A stretch of DNA of 30,109 nucleotides from JBBQZP01 sp038207585 (GTDB lineage Bacteria > Pseudomonadota > Alphaproteobacteria > Rhodobacterales > Rhodobacteraceae), in contig JBBQZP010000041.1 of the NCBI GenBank assembly GCA_038207585.1, positions 1 to 30,109 of the forward strand, given 5' to 3'. Positions 7,719 through 15,415 of the stretch are shown piece after piece; position 1 is the first letter of the stretch; each line of letters opens with the position of its first letter. A model generated the notes under the pieces. The model made no database searches, was not told where the DNA came from, and worked only from the letters and a program-made list of their open reading frames with translations. The position numbers and the translations under genes are program-made.

Positions 7719-8243
7719 TTATATCCAGCTGATGTCGTCAAAACCGCGGTCGATGTAACCGCCCTGCGAATAGCTTTCGCCCTCATATCCAAACAGCGGC
7801 CAGACCGCTTTCTGGTTGTAAAGTCCGGTCACCAACCCGCCCCGGATCTTCTGGAAAAACGGCGAATGTTCCATCCCGCGCAGCACGGCCACGCGTTCGT
7901 CCTCCCAGCCGATGGACAGGTAATTCGCATGGCCCTTGCCGACGGCACCTGCATTCAGCGCATCAATCCCGGCCTCGATCTCGGCGGCCTGTTCGGCGGT
8001 GTCATAGCCTTTGACGGCAATGGCGTAGAATTCATCGGCGATGCGGTCATGCGGATAGATGTCGCGCGCCATCTGGATCAGTGTCGCCATGCTTTCAGGT
8101 TTCAGCGCGACCACTTCCAGCGCCCAGGCGGCAGAGCTGTCGGCAACCCAGGTTGCGCCGACAACAAGCGTGGCACCCGCAGCAAGGCTTTGCGTCAGAA
8201 GCGCGCGCCGGGTCAGCCCTTCGCGCGGTGAGTGATGGTTCAT
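7719..8243 (-). CDS. Gluconate-2-dehydrogenase subunit-3-like protein, Tat-exported
   Basis: The 174-residue product starts with a twin-arginine signal (TRRALLTQSLAAGATLVVGA, cleavage probably near SSAAWA). It continues as a small alpha-helical subunit of the gluconate 2-dehydrogenase subunit 3 type (LIQMARDIYPHD...YAIAVKGYD). Such subunits accompany GMC-type catalytic subunits and carry them to the periplasm. It ends 14 bases before the GMC start, which supports a complex. ATG at 8243 is preceded by AGGGAGG; the longer frame to 8267 is not needed. Confidence 0.85.
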   Translation of the reverse strand: MNHHSPREGLTRRALLTQSLAAGATLVVGATWVADSSAAWALEVVALKPESMATLIQMARDIYPHDRIADEFYAIAVKGYDTAEQAAEIEAGIDALNAGAVGKGHANYLSIGWEDERVAVLRGMEHSPFFQKIRGGLVTGLYNQKAVWPLFGYEGESYSQGGYIDRGFDDISWI

Positions 8244-8273
8244 GGTATCCTCCCTTTGCAGTCTCATTTTTGG

Positions 8274-8669
8274 TTATTGGTAGCGGCCGTGGCGTTTAAG
8301 AACCTCGATCTGGTAGCCATCGGGGTCAGCGATAAAGAAGAAGCGGGCGATCACCTCGCCGCCCGGCGCGAAATCCACCAGTTTGCGGGGGGCCAGACCT
8401 GCGGTCAACATGCGGGCATGTTCGGCGTCGACATCATCGACGCAAAACGCGATATGGCCGTAGCCATCGCCCAGATCGTAGGGGGCGGTGCGGTCTTTGT
8501 TGACCGTCAGTTCCACCTCGAAATCGGCCTCAGGGTTGCGCAGATAGATAAGGGTAAAGCTGTCGAAATCGAGCCGGTCCGCGATTTTCAGCCCGAAAGC
8601 CTGATCATAGAACGCAACCGACCGTGCCTCGTCCAGCACGCGAATCATCGAATGTATGGCTTTGGCCAA
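8274..8669 (-). CDS. Glyoxalase I-like VOC-family protein
   Basis: A 131-residue vicinal-oxygen-chelate protein close to lactoylglutathione lyase, which isomerises the methylglyoxal-glutathione adduct. The four metal ligands expected for glyoxalase I are visible: H6 (IHSMIRV), E53 (VELTVN), H72 (GYGHIAF) and E122 (GYQIEVLKR). The FYDQAFGLK segment is also typical. It is the first gene of a minus-strand group with the Tat subunit and GMC gene. It may detoxify an aldehyde product or act on an unrelated substrate. Confidence 0.85.
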   Translation of the reverse strand: MAKAIHSMIRVLDEARSVAFYDQAFGLKIADRLDFDSFTLIYLRNPEADFEVELTVNKDRTAPYDLGDGYGHIAFCVDDVDAEHARMLTAGLAPRKLVDFAPGGEVIARFFFIADPDGYQIEVLKRHGRYQ

Positions 8670-8733
8670 GCGCCCCTCCCCAGGTTTTTCAACGGCTCTG
8701 GTGGTAAGCGTAGCGGACCAATTTCGGGCGTGG

Positions 8734-8751
8734 GTAGTAGGTCGCTACTAC
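8734..8751. promoter_or_regulatory. Perfect palindrome, candidate operator
   Basis: GTAGTAG (8734-8740) and CTACTAC (8745-8751) form a perfect 7-bp inverted repeat with a four-base centre. It lies 65 bases upstream of the glyoxalase-like gene and just beyond the end of the ribbon-helix-helix gene. That is a suitable place for a regulator of the VOC-Tat-GMC operon. The binding protein is unknown. Confidence 0.5.
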
Positions 8752-8774
8752 ATCGCGCAAGAATTCAGGCGCGC

Positions 8775-9065
8775 CTATTCCGCGGCAAGGGCGTGGATCT
8801 GGTCGCGTTCCTGATTCTGGCGGATCAGGCAGGCGCAGCGTAAAAGTGACGTGAAATTAGGGGCTTCGCCGCGCAGAAGCAGCACCTCGTCATGCAAGCG
8901 TGACACAAATGCGGGCGTGCTGATCCCTTCGGATGCGGCGATGCGGTCGATGATTTCCCAGAACGCGCGTTCCAACCTTATGCTTGTCGATTGTCCGTTC
9001 AGCCGCAGATGACGCGTCACCGCGTCATAGCGTGCGGGGTCTTGCCCGGCGAAAATCTGGCACAT
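8775..9065 (-). CDS. Ribbon-helix-helix domain protein
   Basis: A 96-residue protein with a ribbon-helix-helix core (STSIRLERAFWEIIDRIAAS, then the turn EGISTPAFVSRLHDEV), matching the RHH_4-type family common in Alphaproteobacteria. The strand residues STSIRLE would contact DNA. Whether it acts as a repressor is not established. The stop lies just before the palindrome at 8734-8751, but no functional link is shown. ATG 9065 has GGGGGGAG upstream. Confidence 0.8.
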   Translation of the reverse strand: MCQIFAGQDPARYDAVTRHLRLNGQSTSIRLERAFWEIIDRIAASEGISTPAFVSRLHDEVLLLRGEAPNFTSLLRCACLIRQNQERDQIHALAAE

Positions 9066-9202
9066 GATGTTCTCCCCCCATCAGCTTGCCAAAGTGTCGG
9101 GAAGGTCGGTCCTCAAAGCAAGTCACAATTGCGGCCCGCACCAGATGACGCACGCGATTGCGGGCTTGCAGCGGTTGTGCCGCCTGCGCCATGCTGACGG
9201 GC

Positions 9203-9568
9203 ATGAGCACCGATGACACCCGACTGCGCCTGCGCCTGTTCTTTGGCGAGCATGTGATGTTCGGCCCCGGCAAGGCTGAGCTTCTGGAAAGGATCGGCGC
9301 GGAAGGCTCCATTTCCGCCGCAGGCCGCAGCATGGGGATGAGCTACAAGCGCGCCTGGATGCTGGTCGAGGCGATGAACACGGCTTTTCGCACACCGCTT
9401 GTCGAAAGCGCACGCGGCGGTGCAAAGGGGGGCGGCGCGGTGCTGACCGACGCGGGCCGCGCGGTTCTGGCCGCCTATCGCGGGTTGGAGGCGATTGTGC
9501 CCGAAGCCGGGGCCGCCCAGATTGCCGCGATCCGGGCGCTGCTGGCCGATAGGAACGGTGAAACATAA
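9203..9568 (+). CDS. ModE-type winged-helix regulator (DNA-binding domain only)
   Basis: A 121-residue protein containing the N-terminal winged helix-turn-helix of ModE. Segments seen are LLERIGAEGSISAAGRSMGM, SYKRAWMLVEAMN and the wing GGAKGGGAVLTDAGR. ModE represses molybdate-transport genes when molybdate is plentiful, but its molybdate-binding TOBE (Mop) domains are absent here. Stand-alone versions beside modABC are common. ATG 9203 (MSTDDTRLRLRLFF) is the likely start; ATG 9191 is an in-frame alternative. It precedes modA by about 65 bases in the same direction. Confidence 0.85.
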   Translation: MSTDDTRLRLRLFFGEHVMFGPGKAELLERIGAEGSISAAGRSMGMSYKRAWMLVEAMNTAFRTPLVESARGGAKGGGAVLTDAGRAVLAAYRGLEAIVPEAGAAQIAAIRALLADRNGET

Positions 9569-9592
9569 CGCTTGCCGGGGCAGGGTGCGCTC

Positions 9593-9616
9593 GGTTATGT
9601 TCTGACAAACATATCC
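9593..9616. promoter_or_regulatory. Candidate ModE operator before modA
   Basis: GGTTATGTT (9593-9601) and AACATATCC (9608-9616) are an inverted repeat matching at eight of nine positions with a six-base centre. The TATGT/ACATA arms recall the ModE box. A further AACATAAC at 9572-9579 is an exact inverted copy of GTTATGTT. The site ends 18 bases before the modA start, where bound repressor would block transcription. Confidence 0.68.
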
Positions 9617-9634
9617 AACAGCACAGGTTGACCG

Positions 9635-10393
9635 ATGAGCTTTCGCCCCTGCCTTTTCGCGGCCCTTCTGGCGCTGGTTCCGATGTCGGCGCAGGCCGAA
9701 ACCGTAACCGTGTTCGCCGCCGCCAGTCTGAAAACCGCGCTCGATGGCATTGCCGCCGATTGGCAGGCCGCAACCGGCGATACGGTGGCGGTGTCTTATG
9801 GTGGAAGCCCGGTTCTGGCCAAACAGATCATCGAAGGTGCCCCCGCCGACATCTACATTTCTGCGTCGCCCGATTGGATGGACCGGGTCGCGGAGGCGGG
9901 TCTTGTGGCAGACGGCAGCCGGGTCGATCTGCTGGGCAACACGCTGGTTCTTGTGGCGCATGGCAAGGACATTCCGCCCGCAAATGTCGACGACCTTTCG
10001 GATTTCCCCGCAATGCTGGGTCAGGGAAAGCTGGCGATGGCGCTGGTCGATTCCGTGCCTGCCGGGGTTTACGGCAAAGAGGTGCTGACGGCCCTTGGTC
10101 TGTGGGACAAGGTGGCAGGGCAGGTGGTGCAGGCCGACAACGTGCGCGCTGCCCTGACCCTTGTTGCGACCGGCGAGGCGATGTTCGGGATCGTCTATGC
10201 AACCGATGTGGCACCCGGCGATGATGTGGGCTTTGTCACGGTTTTCCCCGACAACTTGCATGCCCCGATCCTGTATCCCGCCGCCCTGATGGCAACGGCC
10301 TCGCCCGAAGCTACGGCATTTTTCAACGCTCTGAAGGGGGCCGAAGCCCGCGCAATGTTTGAAGAACAGGGCTTCAAGGTGCTTCTGAAATGA
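9635..10393 (+). CDS. modA: Molybdate ABC transporter, periplasmic binding protein
   Basis: ModA captures molybdate or tungstate in the periplasm. The 252-residue product starts with a Sec signal peptide (MSFRPCLFAALLALVPMSAQA, cleavage before ETVTV). It has the diagnostic ModA blocks VFAAASLKTALD, VSYGGSPVLAKQI and GAPADIYISASPDWMD (oxyanion-binding Ser/Ala segments), then DSVPAGVYGKEVL and GIVYATD. It is followed 17 bases later by modB. Confidence 0.96.
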   Translation: MSFRPCLFAALLALVPMSAQAETVTVFAAASLKTALDGIAADWQAATGDTVAVSYGGSPVLAKQIIEGAPADIYISASPDWMDRVAEAGLVADGSRVDLLGNTLVLVAHGKDIPPANVDDLSDFPAMLGQGKLAMALVDSVPAGVYGKEVLTALGLWDKVAGQVVQADNVRAALTLVATGEAMFGIVYATDVAPGDDVGFVTVFPDNLHAPILYPAALMATASPEATAFFNALKGAEARAMFEEQGFKVLLK

Positions 10394-10409
10394 AGTCATT
10401 CGGCGCTGC

Positions 10410-11105
10410 ATGGCGTTTCTGACGCCTGATCAATGGCAGGCGGTGGCGCTGTCGGTGCAGGTGTCGCTGGTAGCAACGGCGCTGAGCCTGCCGTTTGGCA
10501 TCGCCGTGGCCTACGCGCTGGCGCGGGGGCAGTTCCGGGGGCGGCAGGTGCTGAACGGGCTGGTGCATCTGCCCTTGATCCTGCCGCCGGTGGTGACGGG
10601 GTATCTGTTGCTTCTGACCTTTGGCCGCAAGGGTGCGGTCGGCGGCTTTCTGGAACAGACCTTTGGTCTTGTGCTGGCGTTTCGCTGGACCGGGGCGGCG
10701 CTCGCGGCGGCGGTGATGGCGTTTCCGCTGATGGTGCGCGCGATCAAGCTGAGCCTTGATGCGGTCGATCCAAAGCTGGAGGAGGCGGCGGCCACTTTGG
10801 GTGCCTCTCGCATGTGGGTGTTTGCGACGGTGACGCTGCCTCTGATCCTGCCCGGAGTTGTCGCAGGCACGATCCTTGCCTTTGCCAAGGCGATGGGGGA
10901 ATTCGGCGCGACTATCACCTTTGTCGCCAACATTCCGGGCCAGACGCAGACGCTGCCCTCGGCGATCTATTCGGTGCTTCAGGTGCCGGGGGGCGAGGCG
11001 GCGGCGGCGCGGTTGGTGGCGGTTGCTGTGGCGATTGCGGTGCTGGCACTTGCAGCCTCGGAATACATCGCGCGCGCCGTGGCCCGCAGGGTGTCGGGGC
11101 AATGA
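10410..11105 (+). CDS. modB: Molybdate ABC transporter, permease
   Basis: An inner-membrane permease of 231 residues with about five hydrophobic segments. The cytoplasmic EAA loop that contacts ModC is LEEAAATLGASRMWVFATVTLP, followed by FAKAMGEFGATITFVANIPG, the ModB hallmark. ATG 10410 gives MAFLTPDQWQAVALSVQVSL, the standard start. Its stop overlaps the modC start by four bases. Confidence 0.95.
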   Translation: MAFLTPDQWQAVALSVQVSLVATALSLPFGIAVAYALARGQFRGRQVLNGLVHLPLILPPVVTGYLLLLTFGRKGAVGGFLEQTFGLVLAFRWTGAALAAAVMAFPLMVRAIKLSLDAVDPKLEEAAATLGASRMWVFATVTLPLILPGVVAGTILAFAKAMGEFGATITFVANIPGQTQTLPSAIYSVLQVPGGEAAAARLVAVAVAIAVLALAASEYIARAVARRVSGQ

Positions 11106-12205
11106 TCGGCGTTGAAATCCGTCATGCCTGGCCGGGCTTTTCGCTGGACGTGGCGTTTGATGCGCCGCGCGGGGTGACGGCGCTGTTCGGGCGGTCGGGA
11201 GCGGGGAAAACCACCATTGTGAATGCGGTCGCGGGGCTTTTGCGCCCCGATCATGGGCGGATCGTGGTCGACGGCGTTGCGTTGACGGATACCGGCGCGG
11301 GCGTCTTCCTGCCGCCGCACAAGCGCCGCGTCGGCTATGTGTTTCAGGACGCGCGCCTGTTCCCGCATCTGTCGGTGATGCAGAACCTGCTTTACGGTCG
11401 TCGCTTTGCCCGTGACAGCCTTGGCCCGACCCTTGCCGAAGTGACCGACCTTCTGGGCATCGGTGCACTGCTGCACCGCCGCCCCGCAGCGTTGTCGGGG
11501 GGCGAGAAATCCCGCGTGGCGATCGGCCGCGCGCTACTTTCGAACCCGCGCTTGTTGCTGCTGGATGAACCCCTCGCCGCGCTGGACGAGGCACGCCGGG
11601 CCGAGATCCTGCCCTATCTGGAACGGCTGCGCGATACCTCTGCGATCCCGATCCTGTATGTCAGCCATTCCGCCGCCGAAGTGGCACGCTTGGCGACGAC
11701 TGTTGTGTTGCTGGACGCAGGGCGCGTGGTGCGCACCGGGCCTGCCGCCGAAACGCTGGCCGATCCCGCGGGGGTGGCGGCGCTGGGGCCTGCGGGGCTG
11801 GGGGCTTTGGTGCAGGGCCGGATTGCGGCGCATGACGCAGACGGGCTGACCCGGATTGATACCTCGGCCGGGGCGCTGTTCGTGCCGGGCGTCGTGGGGC
11901 AGGTGGGCGACGCCGTGCGCCTGCGGGTGCTGGCACAGGACGTGATCTTGTCGCGCACCCGGCCCGAGGGTCTTTCGGCCCTTAACATCCTGCCTGCGGT
12001 CGTTACAGAGCTGCGCCCCGGTCAGGGGCCGGGCGCATTGGTGCAGTGCCAGATGGGCGATGACCTGATCATCGCGCGCATCACGCAGCGCTCCGTCGCG
12101 GCTTTGGCGTTGCAGCCGGGGGTCGCCTGCTGGGTCATCGTGAAATCCGCCGCAATTGCCCGGCAAGATGTGGGCGCGCAGCAGGATGTGGGGCGCGGCG
12201 CGTGA
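11102..12205 (+). CDS. modC: Molybdate ABC transporter, ATP-binding protein
   Basis: A 367-residue ATPase that powers ModB. Walker A is GRSGAGKTT (residues 30-38), the Q-loop lies in YVFQDARLFPHLSV, the signature is LSGGEKSRVAIGRALL, Walker B is LLLLDEP and the switch His is in YVSHS. The C-terminal ~100 residues form the TOBE/Mop domain (SALNILPAVVTELRPGQG...IIARIT) that senses molybdate in this family. ATG 11102 overlaps the modB stop; the longer upstream frame is a shadow of modB. Confidence 0.96.
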   Translation: MIGVEIRHAWPGFSLDVAFDAPRGVTALFGRSGAGKTTIVNAVAGLLRPDHGRIVVDGVALTDTGAGVFLPPHKRRVGYVFQDARLFPHLSVMQNLLYGRRFARDSLGPTLAEVTDLLGIGALLHRRPAALSGGEKSRVAIGRALLSNPRLLLLDEPLAALDEARRAEILPYLERLRDTSAIPILYVSHSAAEVARLATTVVLLDAGRVVRTGPAAETLADPAGVAALGPAGLGALVQGRIAAHDADGLTRIDTSAGALFVPGVVGQVGDAVRLRVLAQDVILSRTRPEGLSALNILPAVVTELRPGQGPGALVQCQMGDDLIIARITQRSVAALALQPGVACWVIVKSAAIARQDVGAQQDVGRGA

Positions 12206-12279
12206 AGCGTGTTGCGTCTGACCGGGTTCAGCAGTTCAAACTCATCACGCGACAATCCCAATGTCTTGCATGCCTTGGA

Positions 12280-12310
12280 TTTCCGTCGATCTGAAACAGA
12301 TCAAAGGAAA
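12280..12310. terminator. Symmetric hairpin between convergent genes
   Basis: The inner arms GATCTG (12288-12293) and CAGATC (12297-12302) pair perfectly around AAA. The outer arms TTTCC (12280-12284) and GGAAA (12306-12310) extend the stem past symmetric three-base internal loops. It lies between the ends of modC (+) and the epimerase-like gene (-). The stem is weak and no long T run follows, so it may be a terminator or a chance structure. Confidence 0.4.
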
Positions 12311-12317
12311 ATCCGCC

Positions 12318-13175
12318 TTAGCGCAGCGGTGCGGCGGTGTATTTGCGCGACATCTGGCGCAAGAACGGCAGCCCTTCTCGGATCACCGCCTCGGTGCTTT
12401 GCGCCACGGGGCGCCAGACCGACAGCCCGAAGGCCAGTTCAGGCGGCATGTTGATGAAGCTTTCCATCGCCATCCCGCCACTGAACCGGATCGCCGCAAG
12501 GGCCGCAAAAATCTCGTCCCAATCGACGGTGCCTTGCCCCGGAACACCCCGGTCGCTTTCCGACAGATGGATATAGCGCAGATGGTCGCGCGCCGCGAGA
12601 ATGGCCGCTGCCGCTCCCTTTTCCTCGATGTTCATGTGATAGGTATCCAGGTGGATAAAGATGTTGTCCGCGCCCACGCGTTCGATCATGTCGACGGCCT
12701 GCCAGCCGGTGTTGATCAGATGCGTCTCGTACCGGTTCACCGGCTCGATCCCAAAGCCAATGCCCAACCGCTTTGCATGCGACGCAGCCGCCGACAGACA
12801 CCGCGCCACATTGTCCAGTTCGGTTTGCGTGGGGGGCAGGCCGGTCCGCTCGCCGATGCCACCATAGGTCACGCCGGTCAGCGCCTCGGCTCCCATTGCG
12901 GCGGTCTTGTCCAGCGCCATGCGCAGGAAGGCCTCGCCCTTGTCGGGGCTGTGTGACGGCCAGCAGTCCTGCGGCAAGCCCAGCGAGCAGACCATCCGCA
13001 TGCCCTTGCGATCAATCAGCGCACGATTGTGCGCGGCATCTGTGATGCCGGGATCAAGCAGCGCCACCTCGACAAAATCAAACCCGCAGCGCACCGCCTC
13101 GGTCACCGCATTTTCGGCGGCCTGCGGGGTCCAGCGCATGGTCCAGATGCTGGAGTGGATGCCGAAACCGTGCAT
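12318..13175 (-). CDS. Sugar-phosphate isomerase/epimerase (tagatose/psicose 3-epimerase-like)
   Basis: A 285-residue TIM-barrel protein of the AP-endonuclease-2 fold. The metal-binding residues expected in D-tagatose/D-psicose 3-epimerases are visible: Glu in GFGIEPVNRYETHLINT, Asp and His in IFIHLDTYHMNIEEKG, His in RYIHLSESDRG and the final Glu in GGMAMESF. ERGVPGQG-type sequence (here DRGVPGQGTVDW) is characteristic. It probably epimerises a ketose or ketose phosphate at C3. ATG 13175 (MHGFGIHSSIWTMRW) has AAAGG upstream; the frame to 13259 overlaps the upstream gene. It is last in the minus-strand catabolic operon. Confidence 0.85.
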   Translation of the reverse strand: MHGFGIHSSIWTMRWTPQAAENAVTEAVRCGFDFVEVALLDPGITDAAHNRALIDRKGMRMVCSLGLPQDCWPSHSPDKGEAFLRMALDKTAAMGAEALTGVTYGGIGERTGLPPTQTELDNVARCLSAAASHAKRLGIGFGIEPVNRYETHLINTGWQAVDMIERVGADNIFIHLDTYHMNIEEKGAAAAILAARDHLRYIHLSESDRGVPGQGTVDWDEIFAALAAIRFSGGMAMESFINMPPELAFGLSVWRPVAQSTEAVIREGLPFLRQMSRKYTAAPLR

Positions 13176-13185
13176 GCCGTGCCTT

Positions 13186-14085
13186 TCAGGTTGTGGGGAT
13201 GATGACATCGGGCACGATGCCGGACGCAGCGATAAAGGGGGCCGTATCCTGCCCTGCAAACAACCCGTGCCCGGTGATCAACACAGTGCCCATGCCCGCC
13301 GCCGCACCGCCAAGGATATCGGTGTGTAGCGTGTCGCCTACCATTGCGATACGGGCGGCAGGAATACCGGGCAGCCGGTTCATGGCGTCGGCAAACGCAT
13401 CCGGAAAAGGCTTTCCGTGCCAATGGGTTTCAGGGGAAATCTCATCCATCACATGATGTGCGAACAGCCCCGGTTCCTGCGACAGACCGTCCTCGCGCGG
13501 GGCGACAAGATCGGGGTTCGCCACCACCAGCGGGCGCGGACGCTGCCGCAATGCGTCCAGCAATTGCGATTGAAGTGCCGCCGTCCAGCGCACTGACGAC
13601 AGGAACAAAAAGCCGTCTACCGATTCAAACGCGCCCGGCGTTGCGATCAGATCGACAAAGCGACCCGGAAGATCGGCAAAATCGTCGCCCGCAGCGCTGA
13701 TCGCACCCCAAACCCCGCCCGGCGGCAGCCGTGCCGCAGCCACATCGCGTGATGATACCACCTCATCCGCCGTAAAATCGAACCCGAGTGCTGCATACTT
13801 CCGCAACGCTTCGGTGCGGGGGTAGGAGGCCGCGTTGGTCAGCACCACCAGACGTTTGCCCAACCGGCGCAATTCGGCCATGCGCGCCACGGCACCCGGA
13901 ATCGGCGTATCACCCACATTCAGCACCCCGAATGCGTCCAGCACAAAGGCATCGTACCGGTCGGCCACGCTGGCCAGATTTACCGCATGCAGGCTGCGGG
14001 CGGGAAAGGTAGCCGCGGGCAGTCGCGGGCGTACCGCCTCATAGCGGGCAAAGGCGGCAGTCGCGTCGCGCAGGGGGTCAGACAC
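13186..14085 (-). CDS. HAD-IIA family hydrolase
   Basis: A 299-residue NagD-like haloacid-dehalogenase phosphatase. Motif I is LDAFGVLNVG with nucleophile D50. The usual second Asp (DxD) is replaced by F52, reminiscent of the DVWG-type subgroup of HAD-IIA. Motif II is in VVLTNAASYPR, the Lys in HGKPFPDAF and motif IV in MVGDTLHTDILGG. Related enzymes dephosphorylate glycerol phosphates, sugar phosphates or pyridoxal phosphate. Its start overlaps the end of the SDR gene by eight bases and it stops ten bases before the epimerase gene start, so it belongs to one operon. Confidence 0.85.
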   Translation of the reverse strand: MSDPLRDATAAFARYEAVRPRLPAATFPARSLHAVNLASVADRYDAFVLDAFGVLNVGDTPIPGAVARMAELRRLGKRLVVLTNAASYPRTEALRKYAALGFDFTADEVVSSRDVAAARLPPGGVWGAISAAGDDFADLPGRFVDLIATPGAFESVDGFLFLSSVRWTAALQSQLLDALRQRPRPLVVANPDLVAPREDGLSQEPGLFAHHVMDEISPETHWHGKPFPDAFADAMNRLPGIPAARIAMVGDTLHTDILGGAAAGMGTVLITGHGLFAGQDTAPFIAASGIVPDVIIPTT

Positions 14086-14848
14086 TGGAGTATCCTCCTT
14101 CGATCATCATGATCGCCCCATTCACCAGCCCCGAGGCCGGCGCGGCAAGGTAAAGCGCCATATCCGCCACCTCGACCGTTTCGCCGAACCGCCGCGCCGG
14201 GGTGGCGGCGATCATCGGGTCGCCCTTGGCGGGGTCGCCCCAGGTCTTGCGGCCCATCGGTGTCAGAATGACCGTCGGGCAGATCGCATTCACCTGCACA
14301 TTGTGGCGCGCCCATTCGGCACACAGCGATTTCGTCAGCGCGTTCAGACCGCCTTTCGAGGCCGCGTAGGCTGCGTGATCGTCAATCGCGATCACCCCGG
14401 TCTGGCTTGAGATGTTGATGATCTTGCCCCAGGCTTGCGCGATCATCGCGGGTGCCAGCGCCTGCGCCAGCAAGAACGGCGCGCGTAGGTTCACCGCCAT
14501 CGTTTCATCCCACTGCGCCAGCGTCAGCGCGGTGGCAGGGGCAATGCGGGCGACGGCGGCGTTGTTGACCAGAATGTCGATCGTGCCCCATTCGGCCAAA
14601 GCCGAGCGCGCGGCTTGCACGGGGCCGTCAGCCGTTGCCATTTCGGCCTCGATCATCAGGCATTTGCGGCCATGCCCGCGGACCACCGCCGCCACATCGG
14701 CCAACCCTTGCCGGTCACGGCCCACGGCCACGATATCGGCCCCGGCCTGCGCGAAGACGGCGCAGATCTCGGCTCCGATGCCCTTGGAGGCGCCGGTGAC
14801 CATTGCCTTGCGGCCGTGAAGCGAGAATCTGTCCTGCCAGCCGGTCAT
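14078..14848 (-). CDS. Short-chain dehydrogenase/reductase (SDR)
   Basis: A 256-residue classical SDR. The cofactor motif is TGASKGIG (residues 18-25), NNAAV is at 95-99, the catalytic Ser is near 147-148 (INISSQTG), and Y161 and K165 form YAASK. The start (WQDRFSLHGRKAMVTGASKG) resembles sugar/polyol dehydrogenases such as gluconate 5-dehydrogenase-type enzymes. In this operon it probably interconverts a sugar alcohol and a ketose, but the substrate cannot be read from sequence. Confidence 0.88.
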   Translation of the reverse strand: MTGWQDRFSLHGRKAMVTGASKGIGAEICAVFAQAGADIVAVGRDRQGLADVAAVVRGHGRKCLMIEAEMATADGPVQAARSALAEWGTIDILVNNAAVARIAPATALTLAQWDETMAVNLRAPFLLAQALAPAMIAQAWGKIINISSQTGVIAIDDHAAYAASKGGLNALTKSLCAEWARHNVQVNAICPTVILTPMGRKTWGDPAKGDPMIAATPARRFGETVEVADMALYLAAPASGLVNGAIMMIEGGYSSV

Positions 14849-14851
14849 CGT

Positions 14852-15415
14852 CTACTCCAGATTGGTGTGGCGCGCCCGCATGTCGGCAGGGTCAATGCGC
14901 AAGTGATCCCGAAGCATCAGGACCACGATCTCGAATACAAGATACTGCGCGCCTTCGTAAAGCGAGCCCATCGGCAAAACGGAAGCAGGATCAGGCGTCT
15001 GATCATCGGCCATCGTCTGGGCGGGGATCAACAAGACTCTGTCGCAGGCGGCGGGTACAGCGCCTTGGGGCTGTGCGGTGACGCAGGCGGTCCGCGCACC
15101 GGCCTTGCGGGCAATGTCGACCAGCCCGCGAATGGTGGAAAAATCGCCCGGACCGGCGCTGACCACCAGCAGATCGCCGGGGCCGACCGGCGGGGTGGAC
15201 ATATCCCCCACCACATGCGCATCCAGCCCCAGGTGGTACAACCGCATCGCAAGGGCGCGCATCATCAGCCCCTCGCGCCCGACGCCGTGGGCGACGATGC
15301 GCCGGGCCGCGGCAAGTTCGGCCACAAACTCTTGCACCAAAGCCGCATTCACCCCGGCGCTGGCGCCACGGATTTCCTCGGCGGCGCGGTTGATGGATGT
15401 AAGGTAGTCCTGCAT
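14852..15415 (-). CDS. SIS-domain protein, 6-phospho-3-hexuloisomerase-like
   Basis: A 187-residue single SIS domain with the length and layout of HxlB, which converts 3-hexulose-6-phosphate to fructose-6-phosphate. Matching blocks are ARRIVAHGVGREGLMMRALAMRLYHLG, AHVVGDMSTPPVGPGDLLVVSAGPGDFST and PMGSLYEGAQYLVFEIVVL. No HxlA (hexulose-6-phosphate synthase) gene is nearby, so formaldehyde fixation is unlikely and another ketose phosphate is inferred. ATG 15415 shares its A with the upstream stop (TGATG); GTG 15418 is possible. Confidence 0.8.
   Translation of the reverse strand: MQDYLTSINRAAEEIRGASAGVNAALVQEFVAELAAARRIVAHGVGREGLMMRALAMRLYHLGLDAHVVGDMSTPPVGPGDLLVVSAGPGDFSTIRGLVDIARKAGARTACVTAQPQGAVPAACDRVLLIPAQTMADDQTPDPASVLPMGSLYEGAQYLVFEIVVLMLRDHLRIDPADMRARHTNLE

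Noticed and set aside
9113..10411. A 432-codon minus-strand open frame opposite modA
   Set aside because: It is antisense to a clear modA and the ModE-type gene, has a low-complexity His/Gly/Arg composition and no domain. Such frames are common in GC-rich DNA.
12225..12236. GTTCAGCAGTTC as a LexA box
   Set aside because: The half-sites are four bases apart instead of seven and it sits at the end of modC, not before an SOS gene.
14852..15415. Ribulose monophosphate (formaldehyde) pathway from the HxlB-like gene
   Set aside because: No hexulose-6-phosphate synthase gene is nearby and the operon is a sugar-import regulon.
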